From assembly GCF_017676345.1 (NCBI RefSeq), contig NZ_JAFFZM010000008.1, positions 248,001 to 312,000 on the forward strand: a DNA stretch of 64,000 nt. Direction: 5' to 3'. Both the position numbers and the translations under genes were made by a program. Below, piece by piece: positions 26,201 to 36,004 of this stretch; position 1 is the stretch's first letter, and every line of letters starts with the position of its first letter. The notes under the pieces are model-generated. The model did not search any database, had not been told where the DNA came from, and saw nothing but the letters and a program-made list of their open reading frames with translations. This DNA is from Streptomyces smyrnaeus (GTDB lineage: Bacteria; Actinomycetota; Actinomycetes; Streptomycetales; Streptomycetaceae).

Positions 26201-27419
26201 CCAGTGCTCCGGTGCGCTCCAGCAGGCTGCGCCACACCTCGGCCCGTCCCCCTGAGGCGTAGCCGCGGGGGCGCAGCCGCAGGACGGCTTCGCGTACGGT
26301 CTCCGCGCACCGCTCGACCAGTATGTCGATGGCACGGCCCTTGCAGCAGCGGGTCCAGAACTCGGTGTCGTCGAGCGAGAGCGCGCCGTCCTCGATCAGC
26401 TCCGCCATCATGGTGGCCAGCTCTTCTTCCGGGTCCTGCCCGGCCGCCTTGGCGAGCTTGCGGATGTCGGCCGCCAGCTGCGGGTGGAGTTCGCCGTGAC
26501 CGCGGCGCCTGGCCCGCACCACCTCGCGGAAGCGGGCCAGGTGCTCGCCTGATCCGCTGCCCCGGGAGGCCAGTTCGTTCACCCACGCACGCAGCACGGT
26601 CGCGGAGAGTGCTCCTGCCTCGGCGTAGCGCAGCAGGCGGGAGTGCAGCCAGGCGTGGTCGGGCGTGCGGCCGAGGTTGCGCTCCGTCTTGCGGGCCCGG
26701 CCGAACCAGGCTGCCGCCTCGGCCTCGCTGCCCTTTTGGAGGGCGAAGTCGGCCATCTCGTCCAGCAGTGTGACCGCCAGCGCGGGTGCGGTCTCCTCCA
26801 GCCCGGCCAGCACGCGGTCCATGTCCTTCTTGAAGACGTACTCCCAGTCCACGGTCTCGTGCTGGAGAGCGCGAATCTTCTCCAGGGCGAGGCGCTGCTG
26901 CTGCGGGTGGGCCGCCAGCACCCGCTCGGGGAACGGCAGCCGCCTCTCGTGATCCGGTGCCCCGTCCGGAATGCCGGTGGTGAAGAGGCCCTCCGGCAGC
27001 CAGCCGTCCTCGCGCATCAGCAGATCGCGGTAGGGGACCACGTCCTCGGGCAGGAGCTGGGTCAGGGTGAGGCCGTGCGGGCCCGCGTAGGTGCGGGCGA
27101 ACAGGCCGTCCTCGCCGCGCTCCTCGGTCAGCGGCACGCCGGCGTCCTCCAGCGCGCTCCACCACTCCGGGTCGACCTCGACCAGTGCGCGCGGGGCGCC
27201 TGCTCCCGCTTCGGCCCACGCCTGCGCGTACCCCTGGCACGCCTTACGGTGTGCGCGCAGCACCTTTCCCATGGCGATCAGTGAGATCAGCCCGGGGTCG
27301 CCGGCGAGCTGGGCCGGGACCGTCTTCAGCTTGCGGCCCTTCGGGTTGCGGTAGACCACCTCCAGGCCGTCCTCCGTCAACTCGGCCGTGTAGCCGTCCT
27401 TCTCCACGCTCGCGGCCAT
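23247..27419 (-). CDS. Giant protein of unknown function, DUF4132-like N-terminus
   Basis: 1,390 residues, no signal peptide, no transmembrane helix. The N-terminal motif NPKGRKLKTVPAQL resembles the start of DUF4132 (MolR-type) domains; this is my reading and is tentative. The body is mainly helical and repeat-like, with many WYNPHQ, WEYVFKKDMD and LRRL-type segments and no visible catalytic or Walker motif. The ATG at 27417-27419 is chosen for its GGAAGG site 8 bases upstream; the frame extends upstream to 27656 without coding character. It lies 233 bases downstream of an ADP-ribosylglycohydrolase gene in the same direction, so a shared process such as ADP-ribosylation signalling is possible but unproven. 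Confidence 0.75.
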   Translation of the reverse strand: MAASVEKDGYTAELTEDGLEVVYRNPKGRKLKTVPAQLAGDPGLISLIAMGKVLRAHRKACQGYAQAWAEAGAGAPRALVEVDPEWWSALEDAGVPLTEERGEDGLFARTYAGPHGLTLTQLLPEDVVPYRDLLMREDGWLPEGLFTTGIPDGAPDHERRLPFPERVLAAHPQQQRLALEKIRALQHETVDWEYVFKKDMDRVLAGLEETAPALAVTLLDEMADFALQKGSEAEAAAWFGRARKTERNLGRTPDHAWLHSRLLRYAEAGALSATVLRAWVNELASRGSGSGEHLARFREVVRARRRGHGELHPQLAADIRKLAKAAGQDPEEELATMMAELIEDGALSLDDTEFWTRCCKGRAIDILVERCAETVREAVLRLRPRGYASGGRAEVWRSLLERTGALAQLTGELPGLERGATAAWLTDCVNTAPVRDSGPWPMVYELAERVAPRAAADGVPVEFRHWTYRDWRERKRIPLDLMDLLLEHGVPVSDPPERLATARPYDLLVSRRPELRHLLADARFESEVRAWMRADLDMTVEGDKAADAMSSNRWYNPHQTKGWGRLDHLYTTWVGHEELRAWCARERALLRAGVDFDGLVLVLGRFVHVGGAVDQLLQDPEAAREFAAVDVIGLLMRELPPQLDRERVEKIVAKVKPEHLSPGDGARGDNFVLLRDELPELAQGATWQEAGLSFHRVTHLLVMAANCLEGQARLVRRFTPDAERVPAPAPAPEEDTSWRSLAQRLMRLAVSDTPPWDGDLRKGSQERDHAWQRFRVGPVHGYALVEALRAATGLTRDASRTVAELAQYADCPFASGEWRIVEYTLPTATMRQLPALYTWPIRTGASAALVLQERRTGSVAREPVPLRVLEYAPGGDFPAVGPLAAAGLEPVRADVLEPARPGSWFTRFAQSYQQHGPAPARPELAADFAGRLGLSHPEAVVLLRGVLPCAPHQGVAQSLLSTTGSYGIKSWEVTEKEYERALDGLHHFLTPKQLSALYDRLLPDAPELLWTQGPDVPRAAEWWLSEIGRPLPTPSALTTPVHKEVAAPTGESAPPRRRPESETHTSDSTGRLWWPPLRRSALLGRLAAGADCLAPGVPLSPEPELLALPRLAAWAAYRTPAGDPLRPTLGAAISRLRQELAAGPGPLRVFSLQSNHLMGAPPATDALTAHPAVTVVEDKTHEVRHVSVDPDQLSGANDPVLEALDTYLDSVLPSQWLPTPSGLPALADLRLLLSEDFAALGAHLAADAELPPGWEQYPVRSVPQLVARFAEQHGLSEDAAALQLMLLALPDPTDRRVKAWTGWKPARFKEAAAELAATPLVLLATRPRAGRSLFVPGLWHERTSPRLPLEAPKLPHLPQAANHRSTSHLAVVPSMPVPLLFERRLDGLSG

Positions 27420-27636
27420 GGGTTGCTGCCTTCCGTCGTCCCCGTTGCCCCGTTCGTCCCCGCACGGACCGCTGCCGCCATGGCACAGCTGTTCCCTGGG
27501 CGATCTGCCGTGCGGGGATCTTGCAAAACACCTTATGCGCGGCCACCGACAGCCGCGGAGCCCTGTGGAAAACCCCGGTGCGGGCCAGGGCTTGCCCGGC
27601 GACGAGCGTCGAGCGACGATCTCGCGTACCCCGCCC

Positions 27637-27646
27637 GGGGGGGGGG
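27637..27646. repeat. Ten-G homopolymer
   Basis: Ten consecutive G bases, in the gap just after the 3' end of the ADP-ribosylglycohydrolase gene. Such tracts can slip in replication; being non-coding, it should not alter a protein. Confidence 0.7.
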
Positions 27647-27652
27647 CTGCGC

Positions 27653-28786
27653 TCACGCCCGCGGGTAGCGGGCCAGCCAGGCGGGGGAGGCCGTGCCGGG
27701 GCCGTGCAGCGCGGGACCCTGCGTCATCTCCATCGCGAAGTCGTCGGCCAGCTCCAGGATCGTGGCGCGGCCCTCCAACTCGGCCACCCAGCCGGGCGGA
27801 AGCGCTGTCTCACCGTGCATGGCGCCCAGCAGGTTGCCGCAGACCGAGCCGGTCGAGTCGCTGTCCCCGCTGTGGTTGACGGCCAGCAGCAGGCCGTGCC
27901 GGACGTCCTCGGCGACCAGCGCGCAGTAGACGCCGATGGACAGCGCCTCCTCGGCCGTCCAGCCCTCCCCCAGCGCCGCCACCCGATCCGGTGACGGCAT
28001 GCCCTGGCGGACGGCGCCCAGGGCCCGCTTGAGCGCGTCGGTCGTCTCCTGGTGCCCCGGACGGGCCGACAGGTGCACCAGGGCGCGCTGCACGGCGGTG
28101 TCCAGGTCGTCGCCGCGGGCGAGCGTGTGGACGATCGCGGCGAACGCGCCGGCAGCCAGACAGCCGGTGGGGTGGCCGTGTGTCTGTGCGGCGCACTCGA
28201 CAGCCAGTTGGAAGACCAGTCCGGGCTCCCAGCCCACCAGCAGCCCGAACGGCGCCGAGCGCATCACTGTGCCGCAGCCTTTGGAGTCGGCGTTCTTGGG
28301 CTGCTCCAGGGTGCCCATACGGGGATCCGCCAGTCCGCTGAGGCAGGCGTTGCCGGGAGCGCGGCGGGCGTAGAGCCACTCCTCGCGGGCGAGCCAGCCG
28401 TCGTTCTCCCGGCGCTCGTCGGGGCCCCAGTCCCGCTGGGTGGTCGCCCAGCGGCGGTAGGCGGCGTGCACGTCGGTGGGCGGGTGCCAGGCGCCGGTGT
28501 CGCGGCGTACATGGGCGCGGATGAGGCCGTCCACGGTGAACAGCGTCATCTGGGTGTCGTCGGTGACCGCGCCCCTGCGGCCGTACGCGGGCACATAGTC
28601 GGTGACACCCTGCGGGCCCCACTTCTCCCGGATGGCGGCCAGCGAGTCGAACTCGACGCCCGCACCGAGCGCGTCACCGATCGCACCGCCCAGCAGGCAG
28701 CCGCGCACCCTGCTGCGGAAGTCCTGCTGCTCGGCACGCCCCCATATGGCCGTCGGGGCACCGTCCCCGCCACCCGCACCTGTCAC
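27653..28786 (-). CDS. ADP-ribosylglycohydrolase (DraG/MacroH-like family)
   Basis: 377 residues. The dinuclear-metal ligands of the family are visible: GCLLGGAIGDALG near the start, GAVTDDTQMTLF around residue 75 and NHSGDSDSTGSVCG near residue 310. It should hydrolyse ADP-ribose from modified proteins or from ADP-ribosyl conjugates in the cytoplasm. The GTG at 28784-28786 is preferred because GGAAGG lies 10 bases upstream; a GTG at 28825 lacks a ribosome-binding site. It lies downstream of FO synthase and upstream of the giant protein gene, all on the minus strand. Confidence 0.87.
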   Translation of the reverse strand: MTGAGGGDGAPTAIWGRAEQQDFRSRVRGCLLGGAIGDALGAGVEFDSLAAIREKWGPQGVTDYVPAYGRRGAVTDDTQMTLFTVDGLIRAHVRRDTGAWHPPTDVHAAYRRWATTQRDWGPDERRENDGWLAREEWLYARRAPGNACLSGLADPRMGTLEQPKNADSKGCGTVMRSAPFGLLVGWEPGLVFQLAVECAAQTHGHPTGCLAAGAFAAIVHTLARGDDLDTAVQRALVHLSARPGHQETTDALKRALGAVRQGMPSPDRVAALGEGWTAEEALSIGVYCALVAEDVRHGLLLAVNHSGDSDSTGSVCGNLLGAMHGETALPPGWVAELEGRATILELADDFAMEMTQGPALHGPGTASPAWLARYPRA

Positions 28787-28876
28787 GATTCGCTGCCCTT
28801 CCTCGCCTCCTTGTGGCTCCCGCACTGTAGTAAAGATCCGGCCGGGCGGAGGGGGGAGTGCGGGAGCCGTCCGGCG

Positions 28877-31465
28877 TCACACCACCGGCAGCAGGTCCGG
28901 CAGATGACCGTCCGAGGCGTGGGCCGCCTCGACCCGCTCCGGCGGCACCTCGCCGTATCGGGTCGTACGGGGACGGGCGGGACGGCCCGCCGCTTCGGCG
29001 ATGGCGACCAGGTCCTTGATGGACCGGTAGGAGCCGTAGGAGGAGCCCGCCATGCGGGAGATCGTCTCCTCCATGAGGGTGCCGCCCAGGTCGTTGGCGC
29101 CGGAGCGGAGCATCTCGGCAGCCCCTTCGGTGCCCAGCTTGACCCAGCTCGTCTGGATGTTGGGGATCCAGGGGTGGAGCAGCAGCCGCGCCATGGCGGT
29201 GACGGCGCGGTTCTCGCGCGCGGTCGGCCCCGGGCGGGCGATACCGGCGAGGTAGACGGGCGCGTTGGTGTGGATGAAGGGCAGCGTCACGAACTCGCTG
29301 AAGCCGGGCACCCCCTTCTCCTGGGCCGACCGCTGGATGTCGGCCAGCAGCCGCAGATGGCCCAGCCAGTGGCGGGGCTGGTCCACGTGGCCGTACATCA
29401 TCGTGGAGGTCGAGCCCAGACCCACCTCGTGCGCCGTCTTGACGACCTCGACCCAGGTGGCCGTCGGGAGCTTGCCCTTGGTGAGGATCCAGCGGACCTC
29501 GTCGTCCAGGATCTCGGCCGCCGTGCCCGGGATGGAGTCCAGCCCGGCCTCCTTGGCGGCGGTCAGCCACTCGCGGATGGACATGCCGGTGCGGGTGGCG
29601 CCGTTGACCACCTCCATGGGGGAGAAAGCGTGCACATGGATGCCCGGTACGCGTTCCTTGACGGCTCGTGCGATGTCGAAGTAGGCGGTGCCCGGCAGAT
29701 CGGGGTGGATACCGCCCTGCATGCACACCTCGACCGCTCCCACGTCCCACGCCTGCTGGGCCCGTTCGGCGACCTGCTCCAGGGAGAGCGTGAAGGCGTC
29801 GGCGTCCGTACGGCGCTGCGCGAAGGCGCAGAAGCGGCAGCCGGTGTAGCAGACGTTGGTGAAGTTGATGTTGCGGGTGACGATGTACGTCACCTCGTCG
29901 CCGACCGCGTCACGGCGTACGTCGTCCGCCGTGCGGCACAGCGCGTCCAGCGCGGGCCCGTCGGCGTGCAGCAGGGCGAGGGCCTGTTCGTCGGTGAGCC
30001 CGGTCGGGTCGTCGGCGGCCTGGCCCAGGGCCTCCCGCACATCGGAGTCGACGCGCTGGGGCGCCATCCCGGGTGCGGCGCGCTCGCGCAGCTCCTGCCA
30101 GTCGCCGTACACCTCGTCGAAGTCGTCCCGCCGGTCGGCGCTGCGGCCCTCGGTGTCGATGGTGCGGTGCAGATCGGTGCGGCCCATGGGGGTGAAGCCC
30201 TCGTCCGGCTCCTGCCAGGGCAGCCCCTCGGGGCGTACGTCGGTACGTGCCAGCCCCGTGTCCGGGTCGGCCAGCGCCTGTACGTGCGGCAGGACGCGCG
30301 GGTCCAGCCACGGCTCGCCGCGCCGGACGAACTCGGGGTAGACGGCGAGGCGTTCGCGCAGCTCGAACCCGGCCGCCGCGCTCTTGTCGGCCAGCTCGTC
30401 GATGTGCGGCCAGGGGCGCTCGGGGTTGACGTGGTCCGGGGTGAGCGGGGAGACGCCGCCCCAGTCGTCGATGCCCGCCCCGATCAGCCGCGCGTACTCG
30501 GCGTCCACCAGGTTCGGCGGCGCCTGGAGGCAGCCGGACGGGCCCATGATGTGCCGCGCCACGGCGACGGTCGCCACCAGGTCGTCCAGTTCGGCGTCGG
30601 GCATACCGCGCATCGCCGTGTCCGGCTTGGCGCGGAAGTTCTGGATGATCAGCTCCTGGATGCCGTGGTACGCACGCTGCACACGGCGCAGCGCGAACAG
30701 CGACTCGGCACGCTCCTCGTGCGTCTCCCCGATGCCGATGAGCAGCCCGCTGGTGAACGGGACGTTGGAGCGGCCGGCGTCCTCCAGCACCCGCAGCCGG
30801 ACCGCGGGCTCCTTGTCGGGCGAGCCGTGGTGCGGGCCGCCCGGCTCGCTCCACAGCCGTTCGGCGGTGGTCTCCAGCATCATGCCCATGGAGGGTGCGA
30901 CGGGCTTGAGCCGCTGGAAGTCCGTCCACGACAGCACCCCGGGGTTGAGGTGCGGCAGCAGGCCGGTCTCCTCCAGGATGCGGATGGCCACGGCGCGGAC
31001 GTAGGCGAGCGTGTCGTCGTAGCCCTCCGCTTCGAGCCAGGCACGGGCCTCGGGCCAGCGGTCCTCCGGCTTGTCGCCGAGGGTGATCAAGGCTTCCTTG
31101 CAGCCGAGCTCGGCCCCCCGGCGGGCGATGTCGAGGACTTCGTCCATCGACATGTACATCCCGTGTCCCTCACGCCGCAGCTTGCCGGGCACGGTCACGA
31201 AGGTGCAGTAGTGGCACTTGTCGCGGCACAGCCGGGTGAGGGGCAGGAAGACGCTCTTGGAGTACGTGATGACACCGGGCCGCCCAGCAGCGGCCAGACC
31301 CGCGTCTCTGACGCGGGCCGCCGACGCGGTGAGGTCCGCCAGGTCCTCGCCCCGCGCCTGGAGCAGCACAGCGGCTTCCGTCACATCGAGCGCGACCCCG
31401 TCCCGCGCCCGCTTGAGGGCTCGCCGCATCGCGTTGGCCGTCGGCGTCTGTCCGTGTGAGGTCAT
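28877..31465 (-). CDS. fbiC: FO synthase (bifunctional CofG/CofH)
   Basis: 862 residues, the fused actinobacterial form; archaea split it into CofG and CofH. Each half carries a radical-SAM CxxxCxxC cluster: C80/C84/C87 within LCRDKCHYC and C539/C543/C546 within VCYTGCRFC. Together they join 5-amino-6-ribitylamino-uracil and tyrosine to make the deazaflavin FO, the chromophore of F420. The ATG at 31463-31465 has no clear Shine-Dalgarno; TACGCT lies 13-8 bases upstream, so translation may be leaderless. Three LLM-type and one Ddn-like gene in this window could use F420. Confidence 0.96.
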   Translation of the reverse strand: MTSHGQTPTANAMRRALKRARDGVALDVTEAAVLLQARGEDLADLTASAARVRDAGLAAAGRPGVITYSKSVFLPLTRLCRDKCHYCTFVTVPGKLRREGHGMYMSMDEVLDIARRGAELGCKEALITLGDKPEDRWPEARAWLEAEGYDDTLAYVRAVAIRILEETGLLPHLNPGVLSWTDFQRLKPVAPSMGMMLETTAERLWSEPGGPHHGSPDKEPAVRLRVLEDAGRSNVPFTSGLLIGIGETHEERAESLFALRRVQRAYHGIQELIIQNFRAKPDTAMRGMPDAELDDLVATVAVARHIMGPSGCLQAPPNLVDAEYARLIGAGIDDWGGVSPLTPDHVNPERPWPHIDELADKSAAAGFELRERLAVYPEFVRRGEPWLDPRVLPHVQALADPDTGLARTDVRPEGLPWQEPDEGFTPMGRTDLHRTIDTEGRSADRRDDFDEVYGDWQELRERAAPGMAPQRVDSDVREALGQAADDPTGLTDEQALALLHADGPALDALCRTADDVRRDAVGDEVTYIVTRNINFTNVCYTGCRFCAFAQRRTDADAFTLSLEQVAERAQQAWDVGAVEVCMQGGIHPDLPGTAYFDIARAVKERVPGIHVHAFSPMEVVNGATRTGMSIREWLTAAKEAGLDSIPGTAAEILDDEVRWILTKGKLPTATWVEVVKTAHEVGLGSTSTMMYGHVDQPRHWLGHLRLLADIQRSAQEKGVPGFSEFVTLPFIHTNAPVYLAGIARPGPTARENRAVTAMARLLLHPWIPNIQTSWVKLGTEGAAEMLRSGANDLGGTLMEETISRMAGSSYGSYRSIKDLVAIAEAAGRPARPRTTRYGEVPPERVEAAHASDGHLPDLLPVV

Positions 31466-31630
31466 CCCCCGAGCGTAGCCCTCGACACGGACGGCGCAGG
31501 TGGCGCGGGGTGGCCGCCCAGCCGGCCGGCGCTCGGGCCCTCCTGCTCCCGGACTGAGTCCAGCAGGTGCTCGGCCGCTCGGCGGACGACCGCACCGCGG
31601 ACGACCGCCCACCGCCTGTCTGTGCACGCC

Positions 31631-32488
31631 TCACAGGTACCGCGCGTAGTCGTCCAGGGTGCGCAGGACCTCCGGTTCGGTGCCGGAGGGCAGCTGCAAC
31701 AGGACCTCCTCGGCGCCCAGGTCGCGGTAGTGCCGCAGTTTGCCCGGGGACGGGAGGACATAGGCGGGGACGACGGCCGGAGCGCCCGACCGGCCCGCCG
31801 AGCGCCAGGCGTCGTGGAGAGGGGTGAGGGCGTCCTTGAGGCCGCTGCCGCCGATCGGCAGCCAGCCGTCCGCGTACTCGGCGACGTGGGCGAAGAGGGT
31901 GGGGCCCGCGGCTCCGCCCACCAGCAGGCGGGGGCCGCCGGGGCGCACCGGTTTGGGGTGCGCCAGCGAGGCGCGTACGGAGCCGAACTCGCCCTCGTAG
32001 GCCGTGGGCACCGGCGCCCAAAGGGCCCGCATCAAGGCGATGCGCTCGCGTACCAGGTCGCGGCGGCGGCGCCAGGTGACGTTGTGGTCGGCGGCCTCCT
32101 CCACGTTCCACCCGAAGCCCACGCCCAGCGTGAACCGGCCGCCGCACATCCGATCCAGGGTGGCGATCTGCTTGGCCAGCACGATGGGATCGTGCTGGGC
32201 GACCAGCGTGACGCTGGTGCCCAACGCGAGCCGTTCGGTGACGGTCGCGGCGGCGGCCAGGGCCACCATCGGGTCCAGGGTGCGCCCGTAGGGGCGGGGT
32301 AACAAGGGCACCTCCCGGCCGTCGGCCGGGGCGGGTCCGCCCATCGGGGCCGGTGTCCGCCTGCTGACCGGGATATGGGTGTGCTCGGGCAGATACAGAC
32401 CGCCGAAGCCGCGCTCTTCCAGCGCGCTGGCGAGCCGGGCGGGCACAATGGTCTCGTCGGTGAGCATGACTGTCGTCGAGATCCGCAT
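31631..32488 (-). CDS. F420-type LLM-class oxidoreductase
   Basis: 285 residues. Luciferase-like TIM-barrel signatures include GFGGLYLPEHTHIPVSRRTP, ALGTSVTLVAQHDPIVLAKQ and GGRFTLGVGFGWNVEE. The size and these motifs fit F420-dependent LLM reductases better than FMN luciferases. The start at 32488 is the first ATG that preserves the beta-1 strand; upstream in-frame ATGs at 32524 and 32530 are possible, as no clear ribosome-binding site is seen. It sits 165 bases upstream of FO synthase in the same direction. It is divergent from the PHP-hydrolase gene. Confidence 0.83.
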   Translation of the reverse strand: MRISTTVMLTDETIVPARLASALEERGFGGLYLPEHTHIPVSRRTPAPMGGPAPADGREVPLLPRPYGRTLDPMVALAAAATVTERLALGTSVTLVAQHDPIVLAKQIATLDRMCGGRFTLGVGFGWNVEEAADHNVTWRRRRDLVRERIALMRALWAPVPTAYEGEFGSVRASLAHPKPVRPGGPRLLVGGAAGPTLFAHVAEYADGWLPIGGSGLKDALTPLHDAWRSAGRSGAPAVVPAYVLPSPGKLRHYRDLGAEEVLLQLPSGTEPEVLRTLDDYARYL

Positions 32489-32647
32489 GCGGTCACTGTG
32501 CCCGCGCCGGGTGGGGAACTCCATGGCCACGCGGCGCCTTCAGGGGCGGCGCCTTTTGATGCGGCGCCTTCGCGAGCGGCGCGGCAGTTGGCCCACACGC
32601 CACCGCGGGGACTTCTCCCTCTCACCGACCGCGCGTACAACTCCCCC

Positions 32648-34150
32648 ATGGACACCCCGACGGACACTCCCATGGGCAGACGCGACGCGCTGCGGCTCTC
32701 TCTCGCTGCCGGGGCCGCGACAGCAGTGACACTCTCCCAAGCCGGCTTCGCCCGCGCCGAGGACGGTGCGACAGCGCAGCTGACCTTGCGCGGGCACCTG
32801 CCGCCCGGTGCACCCGACTTCGTGTACCTGCCGATCAAGATTCCCGAGGGGGTGCGCGAGATCGCGGTCTCCTACCGCTACGACAAGCCGGACGTGCCGC
32901 AGGGCACGCCCGGCAACGCGCTGGACATCGGCATCTTCGACCAGCGCGGCACGGCGCTGGGGGGACGCGGATTCCGCGGCTGGTCCGGCGGTTTCCGGGA
33001 CTCCTTCGTGATCAGCGCGCAGAAGGCGACCCCCGGCTATCTGGCCGGCCCGGTGCGGGCGGGCACCTGGCATGTGGTGCTCGGTCCCTACACGGTGGCG
33101 CCGCAGGGCATGGACTACGAGGTGACGGTCACGCTGCGGCACGGTGAGCCGGGTCGGACCCCGCGGCCGGAGTACCCGCCGGAGCGTGCCAAGGGGCGGG
33201 GCCGGACCTGGTACCGGGGCGACTGCCATCTGCACACGGTGCACTCGGACGGGCGCCGTACGCCGGAGGAGGTGGCGGCAGCGGCGCGCGCCGCCGGGCT
33301 GGACTTCCTGACCACCACGGAGCACAACACCACCTCCGGGCACGCCGCCTGGCAGGGGTTGTGGGGAGACGACCTGCTGGTGCTGTGCGGCGAGGAGATC
33401 ACCACCCGCAACGGCCACTACCTCGCGCTCGGCACCGACCCTGGCACCTTCCTCGACTGGCGCTACCGGGCCACCGACGACGCCTACCCGCGGTTCGCGC
33501 GGGCCGTCCACCGGGCGGGCGGCCTGGTGGTACCGGCGCATCCGAACTGCCCGTTCGTGGGGTGCCGGTGGAAGTTCGGCTACGACCACGCGGACGCGGT
33601 CGAGGTGTGGAACGGGCCGTGGACGGCCGACGACGAGCTCGCGCTGGCCGCCTGGGACAACATGCTCGTCAGCCGCGAGGGGTGGCTGCCCGCCATGGGG
33701 AACAGCGACGCGCACCGCGAGGGGCAGGACGTGGGTGCGCCGCAGACCGTCGTCCACGCGGACGCTCTGGAGCGCGGCCCGCTGCTGGAGGGGATCCGGG
33801 CGGGGCGGTCGTATCTGGCCGAGTCCTCGAAGATCTCCGTCGAGCTGCGGGCCACCACCCCCGGCGGCGGACACGCGACGCTCGGGGAGACGCTGCGGGC
33901 CCGGCCCGACACCTCGGTGGACGTCACCCTCACCGTACGCGGCGCTCCGAAGGGCGCCACGCTGGAGCTGATCACGGACCAGGGCACCATGCGCACCGGC
34001 ACCGGTCCGAGGCTCACCTGGCGGACGACTCCCTCGCAGGCCCGGTATGTGCGGGCCGAGGTACGCCACCCCGCGCAGGAGGGCGCCGGGCTGCCCGGCG
34101 CCATGGCGGCCATGACGAACCCCGTCCGGCTGGGCGACGAGTGGGAGTGA
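32648..34150 (+). CDS. Tat-exported PHP-domain metallohydrolase (CehA/McbA-like)
   Basis: 500 residues. A twin-arginine signal (GRRDALRLSLAAGA, cleaved near the ARAEDG site around residue 35) is followed by a beta-sandwich of about 150 residues. Then comes a PHP metallohydrolase core, with GDCHLHTVHSDGRRTPEE near residue 195 and HPNCPF and GNSDAHREGQ as further metal ligands. Relatives such as CehA and McbA hydrolyse carbamates or phosphoesters; the substrate here is unknown. The ATG at 32648 is preceded by TACAACT, suggesting leaderless expression. It is divergent from the LLM gene at 31631-32488. Confidence 0.87.
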   Translation: MDTPTDTPMGRRDALRLSLAAGAATAVTLSQAGFARAEDGATAQLTLRGHLPPGAPDFVYLPIKIPEGVREIAVSYRYDKPDVPQGTPGNALDIGIFDQRGTALGGRGFRGWSGGFRDSFVISAQKATPGYLAGPVRAGTWHVVLGPYTVAPQGMDYEVTVTLRHGEPGRTPRPEYPPERAKGRGRTWYRGDCHLHTVHSDGRRTPEEVAAAARAAGLDFLTTTEHNTTSGHAAWQGLWGDDLLVLCGEEITTRNGHYLALGTDPGTFLDWRYRATDDAYPRFARAVHRAGGLVVPAHPNCPFVGCRWKFGYDHADAVEVWNGPWTADDELALAAWDNMLVSREGWLPAMGNSDAHREGQDVGAPQTVVHADALERGPLLEGIRAGRSYLAESSKISVELRATTPGGGHATLGETLRARPDTSVDVTLTVRGAPKGATLELITDQGTMRTGTGPRLTWRTTPSQARYVRAEVRHPAQEGAGLPGAMAAMTNPVRLGDEWE

Positions 34151-34185
34151 GGCCGCGGCGTCGGTGAGGGTGGTGGCAGCGGGGG

Positions 34186-34200
34186 CCCGCCCCGGGCGGG
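34186..34200. terminator. GC-rich hairpin between convergent genes
   Basis: CCCGCCC (34186-34192) pairs with GGGCGGG (34194-34200), immediately before the stop of the convergent amidohydrolase gene. The short loop makes the call tentative. Confidence 0.35.
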
Positions 34201-35940
34201 CTACCGCGTGCCGACCGTCTCCGTGTCGCGGCCCGAGCGCAGGATCTTGCCGGGGACGGCACCGGTCACCCTGTCGTCGCGGATGGTCTCCACACCGTTG
34301 ACCCATACGCCGACGATGCCCACCGCGCGCGAGTCGAGCCGGGGGCTGTCGCCGGGCAGGTCGTGGACGAGTCTGGCCTGGCCCGCGTCGATGCGTTCCG
34401 GGTCGAAGAGCACCAGGTCCGCGTGCCAGCCCTCGCGCACCCGGCCGCGCTCGCGCAGTCCGAACAGCCGGGCCGGTTCGTCGGTGAGCATCCGCACGGC
34501 GTGCTCCAGGCCGACCAGTTTCCGGCCGCGCAGACAGTCGCCCAAAAAGCGCGTGGTGTACGGCGCGCCGCACATGCGGTCCAGGTGGGCACCGGCGTCA
34601 GAGCCGCCCAGCATGACGTCCTGGTGTTCCCAGGTCTGCCTGCGCAGCTGCCAGCTCGCCGGATCGTTGTCGGTGGGCATCGGCCACAGCACGGTACGCA
34701 GGTCGTCCTCGGCGCAGATGTCCACCAGGCAGGCGAAGGGGTCCTGGCCGCGTTCGGCGGCGATGTCGGCGACGACGCGGCCCGTCAGTCCCTCGTTGGC
34801 GGGGGCGTAGGTGTCGCCGATGACGTACCGGTCGAAGCGGGCCAGCCGCCGGAAGACGCCTGCTTCCTTGCTGTCGGCGCGGCGCAGCATCTCGGCGCGT
34901 ACGTCGGCGTCCCGCAGGGTGGCGATGCGTTCGGGCACGGGCAGCCCGAGGATGTCGCCCCAGCCGGGGATGAGGTTGAGCGCGCAGAAGGTGCCCAGCG
35001 ACATGTTCATGGGGGTGAGGATGGGCATGGTGAGCGCGACGACCCGGCCTCCCTCCTTGCGGGCGTGCTCACTGGCGGCCAGCTGCCGTGGCACCCGTTC
35101 GGGTACGGCGGCGTCGATGGTGAGCACGTTCCAGTTCAGCGGCCGTCCGGCGGTCGCCGACATGCGCGCCAGCAGGTCGATCTCCTGGTCGGAGAACTGG
35201 TCCAGGCAGCCGGCGACGATGGCCTCGATCTGGGTGCCCTCGTGGTCGGCGACGGCGCGGGAGAGCGCCAGCAGTTCCTCCGGCCCGGCGTGCCGGGAGG
35301 CGACGGGGTTGCCGTCGCCGTCGGAGTGGGTGGACGACTGGGTGGTCGACAGCCCCCAGGCGCCCGCCTCCATCGCCTCGTGGAAGAGCCGCAGCATACG
35401 GGCGAGCTGTGCGTCGTCGGGCTGTCCGCCGATGGCGTCCGGGCCCATCACGTGCCGCCGCAGCGCGCAGTGGCCCACCATGAACCCCGCGTTGACGGCG
35501 GTACGGCCCTCCAGTGCGTCCAGGTAGTCGCCGAAGGTGTGCCAGTTCCAGGGCGCCCCTTCCTCCAGCGCGACCAGGGACATGCCCTCCACCTTGGACA
35601 TCATCCGCCGTGTGTAGTCGGCGTCCTGGGGGCGCTGCGGGTTGAGCGGAGCCAGGGTGAAGCCGCAGTTGCCGCCGGCGACGGTGGTGACGCCGTGGTT
35701 CATGGAGGGGGTGGCGTACGGGTCCCAGAACAGCTGGGCGTCGTAGTGGGTGTGCGGGTCGACGAACCCGGGGGCGAGGACCAGTCCGGTGGCGTCCTGG
35801 CTGCTGCGGGCCTCCTCGTGGAGCGTCCCGGGTTCGGCGACGTGGGCGATGCGGCCGTCCCGGATACCGACGTCGGCCCGGTGGGCGGGGGCGCCGGTGC
35901 CGTCGACGACGGTGGCGCCCGTGATGAGGTGGTCAAGCAT
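34201..35940 (-). CDS. Amidohydrolase, N-acyl-D-amino-acid deacylase type
   Basis: 579 residues, in the size range of D-aminoacylases and related hydrolases. Metal motifs of the amidohydrolase superfamily are visible: VDPHTHYDAQLFWDP near residue 60, GHCALRRHVMG near 155 and GGSDAGAHLDRMCG near 445. It should hydrolyse an amide or similar bond in the cytoplasm. The ATG at 35940 has AGGAGG 9 bases upstream. It lies 64 bases downstream of the LLM gene at 36005-37135, and is probably co-transcribed with it under the 37161-37177 palindrome. Confidence 0.87.
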   Translation of the reverse strand: MLDHLITGATVVDGTGAPAHRADVGIRDGRIAHVAEPGTLHEEARSSQDATGLVLAPGFVDPHTHYDAQLFWDPYATPSMNHGVTTVAGGNCGFTLAPLNPQRPQDADYTRRMMSKVEGMSLVALEEGAPWNWHTFGDYLDALEGRTAVNAGFMVGHCALRRHVMGPDAIGGQPDDAQLARMLRLFHEAMEAGAWGLSTTQSSTHSDGDGNPVASRHAGPEELLALSRAVADHEGTQIEAIVAGCLDQFSDQEIDLLARMSATAGRPLNWNVLTIDAAVPERVPRQLAASEHARKEGGRVVALTMPILTPMNMSLGTFCALNLIPGWGDILGLPVPERIATLRDADVRAEMLRRADSKEAGVFRRLARFDRYVIGDTYAPANEGLTGRVVADIAAERGQDPFACLVDICAEDDLRTVLWPMPTDNDPASWQLRRQTWEHQDVMLGGSDAGAHLDRMCGAPYTTRFLGDCLRGRKLVGLEHAVRMLTDEPARLFGLRERGRVREGWHADLVLFDPERIDAGQARLVHDLPGDSPRLDSRAVGIVGVWVNGVETIRDDRVTGAVPGKILRSGRDTETVGTR

Positions 35941-36004
35941 GCTGCGCGGTCCTCCTTCGGTCGTCCTGCCGTCCGAGCTGCGCGCGGCGCCTGCGGGGCG
36001 CGGG

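Noticed and set aside
28052..31459. A 1,135-residue open frame on the + strand
   Set aside because: It lies opposite the ADP-ribosylglycohydrolase and FO synthase genes, is rich in Arg, Gly, His and Val, and shows no motif. High third-position GC produces such long shadow frames.
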